NCBI GenBank assembly: GCA_020026195.1
Contig: JAHHQW010000049.1
Coordinates: 1 to 17,935 of the forward strand
Length of the DNA: 17,935 nucleotides
Source: Prevotella sp.
GTDB taxonomy: Bacteria; Bacteroidota; Bacteroidia; Bacteroidales; Bacteroidaceae
Direction: 5' to 3'
How positions within the stretch are numbered: the stretch's first letter is position 1; each line of letters starts with the position of its first letter. Below, in pieces: positions 13,812-17,935 of the stretch. The position numbers were made by a program, and so were the translations under genes. A model generated the notes under the pieces. That model was not told the DNA's origin. It did not search any database and saw only the letters and a program-made list of their open reading frames with translations.

Positions 13812-14720
13812 TTATCTATAATATCTCTTTTTTGTGAGAGCCACTTTAACCTTATTTCGCAAGTTATCAGAATCCTCTGCATTATCGGGAAGAAACTCGT
13901 TAGCCCAGTACACAATGTTAAGAAAGTCCATTACTGTGGAACGAACAAGATACGGAGCACGTCCCGAGTTCACGTCATCATCAATCTTAAGGTTATGCGA
14001 CCCTTCGTTACAGATACGCGTGGTAGATCTTATAAGCTGCTGAACATGATAAGGAACGAAAGGTTCGAGCTGGTACTGACATAGGAACTTGCTCGAATCA
14101 GTAAGTCCCAGGTCAGAGTAGGGCTGTTGCAGCAGACCGCTTTCAAAGCACAGTTCGAAGATATATTCCATCTCTTTTCTTATGAGATTAAACACAGAAG
14201 CATCATGTCTCTTTGATTCATCGAGATAAGAAATGATGTCCACAAGTTCGTCCTGATTGTGATATTTGTCAATAACTTCGGCAAACTGGTCTTTAAGAAT
14301 ATACTCCTTTGAAGAACGCAACGAGTGTTTAATATTTTTTATCAGCCTGTCCATGTCGTCAGGTTTTCTGTACCATTCCGTATCATCATATTCACGTTCG
14401 TAGGCACTTACAATGACATCTACGGCGTTCTCATCTTCATGACCGGCACTCATATACACAAACCATGGCAGCATAATGTCATTGGCAGTAATCTCCTTGA
14501 GAGCATATCCCAGGGCATTTATATCAGGTACCTTGTCATCGTCAGAGTGCTTTATACAGTATCCGTCTAATATTATGGCATCGTACACGCGGTCAGAAGT
14601 AAGAATCTCATTGATACCATCATCTACGTTGCATTTTACACTGACGTCAAGTCCGTTCTGTCTTGCAGTTTTTATGAAATTTTCATCGGGACGATCGTCA
14701 ATCCAAAGTATATTTATCAT
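13812..14720 (-). CDS. Orphan receiver-domain protein with HEPN/DUF4145-like C-terminus
   Basis: A 302-aa soluble protein. Residues 1 to about 125 form a response-regulator receiver domain with every key position present: D8-D9 acidic pair, phosphoacceptor D52 in ILDGY, S91 in YMSAG, and K119-P120. The remaining 175 residues are mostly helical and polar and carry no DNA-binding HTH. They include a helix NLIRKEMEYIFEL (near 180) and the motif RICNEGSH (R235 to H242, R-x6-H), similar to the R-x4-6-H signature of HEPN domains and the N-x-x-x-H of DUF4145. HEPN proteins are often RNases in toxin or defence systems. The receiver call is strong; the HEPN call is inference from one motif and the helical context. 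No histidine kinase is nearby, so its partner is unknown. It is divergent from the 140-aa gene across 180 nt. Confidence 0.82.
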   Translation of the reverse strand: MINILWIDDRPDENFIKTARQNGLDVSVKCNVDDGINEILTSDRVYDAIILDGYCIKHSDDDKVPDINALGYALKEITANDIMLPWFVYMSAGHEDENAVDVIVSAYEREYDDTEWYRKPDDMDRLIKNIKHSLRSSKEYILKDQFAEVIDKYHNQDELVDIISYLDESKRHDASVFNLIRKEMEYIFELCFESGLLQQPYSDLGLTDSSKFLCQYQLEPFVPYHVQQLIRSTTRICNEGSHNLKIDDDVNSGRAPYLVRSTVMDFLNIVYWANEFLPDNAEDSDNLRNKVKVALTKKRYYR

Positions 14721-14844
14721 TAAAAACAGTTCTAAAGTTAATACAGAATGTAAAAGTAGACATTTATTATCAGACCGACAATATAATAAGTAAAAAAACA
14801 GCCCATTAATGTTTTTATGACATCTACATAATATGATATGTATA

Positions 14845-14876
14845 TTTGTTTCATATAAATGTTTTTCGTATATTTG
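14845..14876 (+). promoter_or_regulatory. Promoter of the 140-aa unknown gene
   Basis: TTTG (14845-14848) and TATATTTG (14869-14876) are exactly 20 nt apart, matching both boxes. The TTTG is itself the end of another TATATTTG (14841-14848). The predicted start is about 14882, giving a short leader of about 19 nt before ATG 14901. Confidence 0.75.
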
Positions 14877-14900
14877 TCACTGCTAATTAAAAAATGATTT

Positions 14901-15323
14901 ATGAATTATACATTTGAATATATGTTCATCCCCCAGCTCGTGAACAATTCCAATAAGGATGACTTTGAGCTTGACAGTCTGGAAGTACTTGATGACTTTG
15001 AGTTTGTGGAAGGGGCTTTTGAAGACAGATTCCCAAAAGAGTCTGCAAAGTTTGACTGGAAGAGTCTGCATATCACTAAGGAAATGAGTGCAGATGTTAC
15101 GTACTGGCTTCTTCATTTCCCGGAACCGCAGAAAGAACAGGAGGCTAAGTGGGGACTTGTATTGAAGAAAAATAACAAACCATACGTATATTACATATTT
15201 GAAAAATGTGAAGACGGTAAGTTTGCAATCGGAAGTTTCAAGGATGGTTCACACGAAAAGCATGGAACTTACGATGCCGACACAACTAAGGAAAAGTTTA
15301 TAGAAGAAGCCTTCGCATTGTAA
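14901..15323 (+). CDS. Unrecognised acidic 140-aa protein
   Basis: I do not recognise the family. The protein is acidic and soluble, without signal peptide, membrane segment or cysteine-rich motif. The first 60 residues are rich in D/E/F (for example DDFELDSLEVLDDFEFVEG). The second half has an aromatic beta-like pattern: YWLLHFPEP, KWGLVL, then KPYVYYIFEK and FAIGSFKDGSHEKHGTYD. Ending in hydrophobic FAL is unremarkable. It has a perfect promoter and a long terminator hairpin and is monocistronic, so it is very likely a real gene. The divergent neighbour is the receiver-domain protein; no functional link is shown. Confidence 0.8.
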   Translation: MNYTFEYMFIPQLVNNSNKDDFELDSLEVLDDFEFVEGAFEDRFPKESAKFDWKSLHITKEMSADVTYWLLHFPEPQKEQEAKWGLVLKKNNKPYVYYIFEKCEDGKFAIGSFKDGSHEKHGTYDADTTKEKFIEEAFAL

Positions 15324-15344
15324 ACATAGAATAAAGATATTTTT

Positions 15345-15400
15345 AAGAACCTGTGTCGTACGATAAATTATAATATAATGTACGGTACAGGTTCTTCTTA
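15345..15400 (+). terminator. Terminator hairpin after the 140-aa gene
   Basis: AAGAACCTGTGTCGTACG (15345-15362) pairs with TGTACGGTACAGGTTCTT (15379-15396) over 18 bp with three G-U pairs and an AT-only 16-nt loop. It lies 21 nt after the stop codon. A TTTT run precedes the stem and a modest T-rich stretch follows. Confidence 0.7.
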
Positions 15401-15528
15401 TTATTATTGTATATTACACAAGTCCGTAAAACAAGATTTGTTAATATAGTATTAAAAGTTCAATACTTTATAATTTTACGGATGTAATATTAAAGTAAGT
15501 TATTTTTATTATCCATTCATCTTCATTG

Positions 15529-15540
15529 TTATTACATTTG
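15529..15540 (+). promoter_or_regulatory. -7 promoter element upstream of the HPr-kinase-like gene
   Basis: TACATTTG (15533-15540) is a perfect -7 box inside the 12-mer TTATTACATTTG, which is also found at 408-419 and 3065-3076. No TTTG is present at the right distance upstream, so the -33 side is weak. The predicted leader is about 75 nt, longer than at other genes in the window. Confidence 0.5.
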
Positions 15541-15607
15541 CAAAAGAGAATCTTTTTTATTCATTAATAATTATAGGATAATCAGATTCTGTCTGTGATT
15601 GTTATAT

Positions 15608-15613
15608 AAGGAG
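15608..15613 (+). promoter_or_regulatory. Strong Shine-Dalgarno AAGGAG
   Basis: AAGGAG lies 8 nt before the ATG at 15622. Most other starts in this window have only A-rich upstream sequence, as is usual in Bacteroidetes, so a full consensus site is unusual here. It supports the chosen start codon. Confidence 0.6.
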
Positions 15614-15621
15614 AATACAAT

Positions 15622-16524
15622 ATGGGAAATTCTATAGAGACTTTTGTTATTGGCGGATTAACAATGCAAGTCAGTTTTTTGTCAGATTATGAAGACTTTA
15701 GTCTTATACCTTCGTTTAAATATTTTTATACAAATAAAAACGTTGCCAGCCCCGATATAAAAGTCAGGGTAGGTAATTATTATCGTTATAAGAGGAGAGG
15801 CAAGACGGAGAGGATAAAGACTTCTAACGGTACTGCGCTGGTACAAAAGAATGCTAACAGCTATAGAATTACTTTCTTTAACTTATATGGTGTTGAGATA
15901 TGTATCATTGACTGTGACAAGAATTTCAGAGACTGCCGCTGCGAACTCGTATGCAGCAGAGAACACAGAAGTTTCGGACTGAACACGGCTCTGCTCATAA
16001 TATATGTTGCAGCCTCTTCTTTCTATAACCGTATGCTCATTCATTCATCAACAGTGAGAAAAGACGGTAAGGCTTATTGTTTCTTAGGTAATAGCGGAGA
16101 AGGCAAGAGCACGCAGTCGGAACTGTGGATTAAGAACATAGAGGGATGTTCCATGCTTAACGACGACATGCCTATACTACAGTCAGACGGAGGTAAGGTG
16201 AAGGTGTGGGGCAGTCCGTGGAGCGGAAAGACTAATTATTACATCAACGATTCAGCCGATATGTGTGCCATGGTCAAGATGTCGCATGGTAAGACCAACG
16301 TCATAAAAAGAGTGTTCGGCATAGAATCATACAGCGACCTCCTGACATCATGCTCATGTCTTAAAACCAGTAAACTGTCGTGCTCATGTATTATTGACAA
16401 TATAATCAAAATAGTAAACCATTACCCGATATACGAAATGTCATGTCTTCCAGAAGCCAGTGCAGCACGTCTCTGCTATGAAACGATAGAACATGACAGG
16501 AAAGACAGACATGTATTGAAGTGA
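15622..16524 (+). CDS. HPr kinase-like (HprK-related) P-loop protein, orphan
   Basis: A 300-aa protein. The C-terminal half resembles the HPr(Ser) kinase/PEP carboxykinase-like fold: MLIHSSTV before the P-loop, Walker A GNSGEGKST (156-164), the acidic pair D181-D182 in LNDDMPIL, and GSPWSGK (197-203). The N-terminal half (1 to about 130) is beta-rich and unrecognised. Relatives of this kind are not true HprK and occur beside RiPP or lasso-peptide genes, where some phosphorylate the precursor peptide. Here there is no PqqD, no peptidase and no recognisable precursor next to it. Several cysteines cluster at 246-262 (SCSCLKTSKLSCSC). The function is a kinase by motif only. A weak terminator-like hairpin follows. 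It has a strong Shine-Dalgarno sequence, unlike its neighbours. Confidence 0.75.
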   Translation: MGNSIETFVIGGLTMQVSFLSDYEDFSLIPSFKYFYTNKNVASPDIKVRVGNYYRYKRRGKTERIKTSNGTALVQKNANSYRITFFNLYGVEICIIDCDKNFRDCRCELVCSREHRSFGLNTALLIIYVAASSFYNRMLIHSSTVRKDGKAYCFLGNSGEGKSTQSELWIKNIEGCSMLNDDMPILQSDGGKVKVWGSPWSGKTNYYINDSADMCAMVKMSHGKTNVIKRVFGIESYSDLLTSCSCLKTSKLSCSCIIDNIIKIVNHYPIYEMSCLPEASAARLCYETIEHDRKDRHVLK

Positions 16525-16554
16525 CATAACGAAACACATTAAGAGATTGTTATA

Positions 16555-16586
16555 CAGAATAAACTTTACTGTTTTTGTTTATTCTG
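16555..16586. terminator. Inverted repeat after the HPr-kinase-like gene
   Basis: CAGAATAAAC (16555-16564) and GTTTATTCTG (16577-16586) are a perfect 10-bp inverted repeat with a 12-nt loop, 31 nt after the stop codon. The stem is AT-rich and the plus strand continues with A's rather than T's, so terminator function is uncertain. It also lies just upstream of the next reading frame and could be regulatory. Confidence 0.4.
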
Positions 16587-16615
16587 AAAAAGGAATGTAC
16601 TATAACTAATTTCCA

Positions 16616-16972
16616 ATGAAATAGTTTGCTTTTGTTCACAAATACATTCCCGAACCTACGGAAATAGCATTACAGCTTACCTACAGAGATGTATTTCTTG
16701 ATTTCTTCAAGGACAAGAAACGTGAGATATTACGTATGCACAGTGGATTCAGGCTTGAAGTATGTCAGGGTGGTCTGTATGTTGCGTGCAGTGGTCAGAA
16801 GTTTGTTGTTGTCCGTTTTTCTAAGTCATTCAACGAGAAATTAAACAGACTCTGTCAGAAAGGTTATGAGCCACTGCGAGGAGACATAAGATTTGTGGTT
16901 GCTTGGAGGAGTGAGGAAGATACGACAGAAACGGCTGTCCTGCTGCCTAATTTATACCTTAAGAGAAGATAA
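16616..16972 (+). pseudogene. Small unrecognised gene interrupted by TAG at codon 3
   Basis: From ATG 16616 the frame reads Met-Lys-TAG and then stays open for 115 further codons to the TAA at 16970-16972. The part before the first later ATG (16736) is clearly protein-like: FAFVHKYIPEPTEIALQL, then YRDVFLDFFKDKK. Starting at 16736 would drop about a third of the protein and leave a 78-aa product. The later part reads KFVVVRFSKSF, GYEPLRG, IRFVVAWRSEEDTTE and VLLPNLYLKRR. I do not recognise the family. It could be a stand-alone protein of about 119 aa or the C-terminal remnant of a larger one. Either the stop is a recent nonsense mutation or sequencing error (AAG or CAG would restore it), or a shorter product starts at 16736. 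It is 51 nt upstream of the AMP nucleosidase gene. Confidence 0.55.
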
Positions 16973-17023
16973 CTTTTTATTTTCTTGTTTCTTATTTCAA
17001 AAAGCATTATCTTTACGGAGATT

Positions 17024-17800
17024 ATGAAAACAAAGCAAGAAATAGTAGAGAACTGGCTGCCACGTTACACACATAGACAGTTGGATGAATTCGACCAGTA
17101 TATTCTGCTTACGAACTTCAATAAATATGTGGAGATGTTTGCCGAGGATTTTGGCGTAGAGGTCGTAGGACGTGATGCTAATATGACGTCGGCTTCGGCA
17201 AATGGTATTACTATAATTAATTTCGGAATGGGCAGTCCTAATGCCGCGATAATAATGGACCTTCTTAGTGCCATAAAGCCTAAGGCGTGTCTGTTTCTTG
17301 GCAAGTGCGGAGGAATAGGGAAGAAGCAGACTATCGGCGACCTGATACTTCCGATTGCAGCTATCCGCGGAGAGGGTACGTCTAACGACTATATGCCTGC
17401 CGAGGTTCCGGCACTGCCTGCATTTATGCTTCAGCGTGCTGTTTCGTCTGCAATACGTGATGCGGCATCTGATTACTGGACGGGTACGGTTTATTCTACC
17501 AACCGCCGTCTGTGGGAGCATGACGAAGAATTTAAAGTATACTTGAGAAAGACGCGTGCAATGGCAGTGGACATGGAAACGGCTACCTTGTTTGTTACGG
17601 GATTCGCAAATCATATTCCTACGGGAGCACTGCTTCTGGTATCCGACCAGCCTATGATTCCCGAAGGTGTAAAGACCGAAGAAATAGATTCAATGGTAAC
17701 AAGGACGTATGTCAAGCAGCATCTCGAAATAGGTATTTCGTCACTGAGAATGATTATAGACGAGAAGAAGACCGTTAAACATCTTAAGTTCGACTGGTAA
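17024..17800 (+). CDS. amn: AMP nucleosidase
   Basis: A 258-aa cytosolic enzyme of the PNP/UDP phosphorylase superfamily, hydrolysing AMP to adenine and ribose 5-phosphate in purine turnover. It is the short form without the N-terminal domain of E. coli Amn, as is typical for Bacteroidetes. Family landmarks are NFGMGSPNAA (near 66-75), FLGKCGGIG (91-99), IRGEGTSNDY, YWTGTVYSTNRR, DMETATLF with catalytic-site E185, and LLLVSDQPMIPEG. ATG 17024 is chosen because GGAG sits 5 nt before it and the protein then starts MKTKQEIVENWLPRY, as in homologs I know. An upstream TTG at 16985 would add 13 residues without support. A lipoprotein gene follows after 24 nt and may be co-transcribed. Confidence 0.93.
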   Translation: MKTKQEIVENWLPRYTHRQLDEFDQYILLTNFNKYVEMFAEDFGVEVVGRDANMTSASANGITIINFGMGSPNAAIIMDLLSAIKPKACLFLGKCGGIGKKQTIGDLILPIAAIRGEGTSNDYMPAEVPALPAFMLQRAVSSAIRDAASDYWTGTVYSTNRRLWEHDEEFKVYLRKTRAMAVDMETATLFVTGFANHIPTGALLLVSDQPMIPEGVKTEEIDSMVTRTYVKQHLEIGISSLRMIIDEKKTVKHLKFDW

Positions 17801-17824
17801 ATAATTTTTTTAACAGACATAACG

Positions 17825-17935
17825 ATGAAAAGAAAATCTTATCTTGCGTTAATGTTTACCGGAATGCTGGCGATGGCTTTATTGGCTTCGTGTACCGTAT
17901 ATAAGGGTATTAAATATGGCAATGCTGCGGTTGAT
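17825..17935 (+). CDS. Lipoprotein, 5' part only (runs off the window)
   Basis: The first 37 codons of a gene that continues past the window end. The start MKRKSYLAL is followed by a hydrophobic stretch and the lipobox LLASC (Cys at residue 23), so the product is exported and lipid-anchored. The mature part begins CTVYKGIKYGNAAVD. That looks like the start of some Bacteroidetes serine-hydrolase (beta-lactamase-like) lipoproteins, but this is too short to assign. It is 24 nt downstream of amn on the same strand, with no terminator between. Confidence 0.75.
   Translation, partial: MKRKSYLALMFTGMLAMALLASCTVYKGIKYGNAAVD

Noticed and set aside
16985..17023. TTG start for the AMP nucleosidase.
   Set aside because: It adds a hydrophobic 13-residue extension not expected in this cytosolic family. 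ATG 17024 has GGAG just upstream and the usual N-terminus.

Overview
The window looks like a chromosomal segment of a Bacteroidales bacterium, most likely Prevotellaceae. This is inferred from three things. The promoters fit the Bacteroidetes primary-sigma pattern (TTTG, about 20 bases, TAnnTTTG). The genes are of types common in that group: a TGS-domain nucleoside kinase, an AMP nucleosidase of the short form, and System II cytochrome c maturation by a fused CcsBA protein. The spacers are very AT-rich. No tRNA, rRNA, CRISPR array, insertion sequence or phage gene was seen.

Left part (1-9615), redox and respiration. Two AraC-type regulators of identical length (291 aa, about 51% identical by hand alignment) flank an iron-type alcohol dehydrogenase. 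The first regulator is monocistronic, with its own promoter and terminator. The dehydrogenase is also monocistronic and has the codon bias of a highly expressed gene. The second regulator heads a tight four-gene operon: regulator, an 11-heme membrane-anchored c-type cytochrome, the haem lyase CcsBA and a cytosolic CCG (cysteine-rich Fe-S) protein. The spacings are 4 nt, a 4-nt ATGA overlap, and 19 nt. The operon reads as a self-contained respiratory or electron-transfer module carrying its own regulator and its own cytochrome maturation enzyme. The electron acceptor is unknown. This is the best candidate for an undescribed system here.

Middle part (9616-13740). A 1-kb gene-poor spacer carries hairpins and a good promoter that may drive a small RNA or a long leader. 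It is followed by a MATE-family exporter and a TGS-domain uridine kinase-like protein with its own promoter. A perfect hairpin separates the kinase from a convergent gene.

Right part (13741-17935), mixed genes. A minus-strand orphan has an intact response-regulator receiver domain and a helical C-terminus with a HEPN/DUF4145-like R-x6-H motif. It is divergent from an unrecognised 140-aa acidic protein with a textbook promoter. Next come an orphan HPr-kinase-like P-loop protein with an unusually strong Shine-Dalgarno, a small gene interrupted by TAG at codon 3, an AMP nucleosidase, and the first 37 codons of a lipoprotein that runs off the window.
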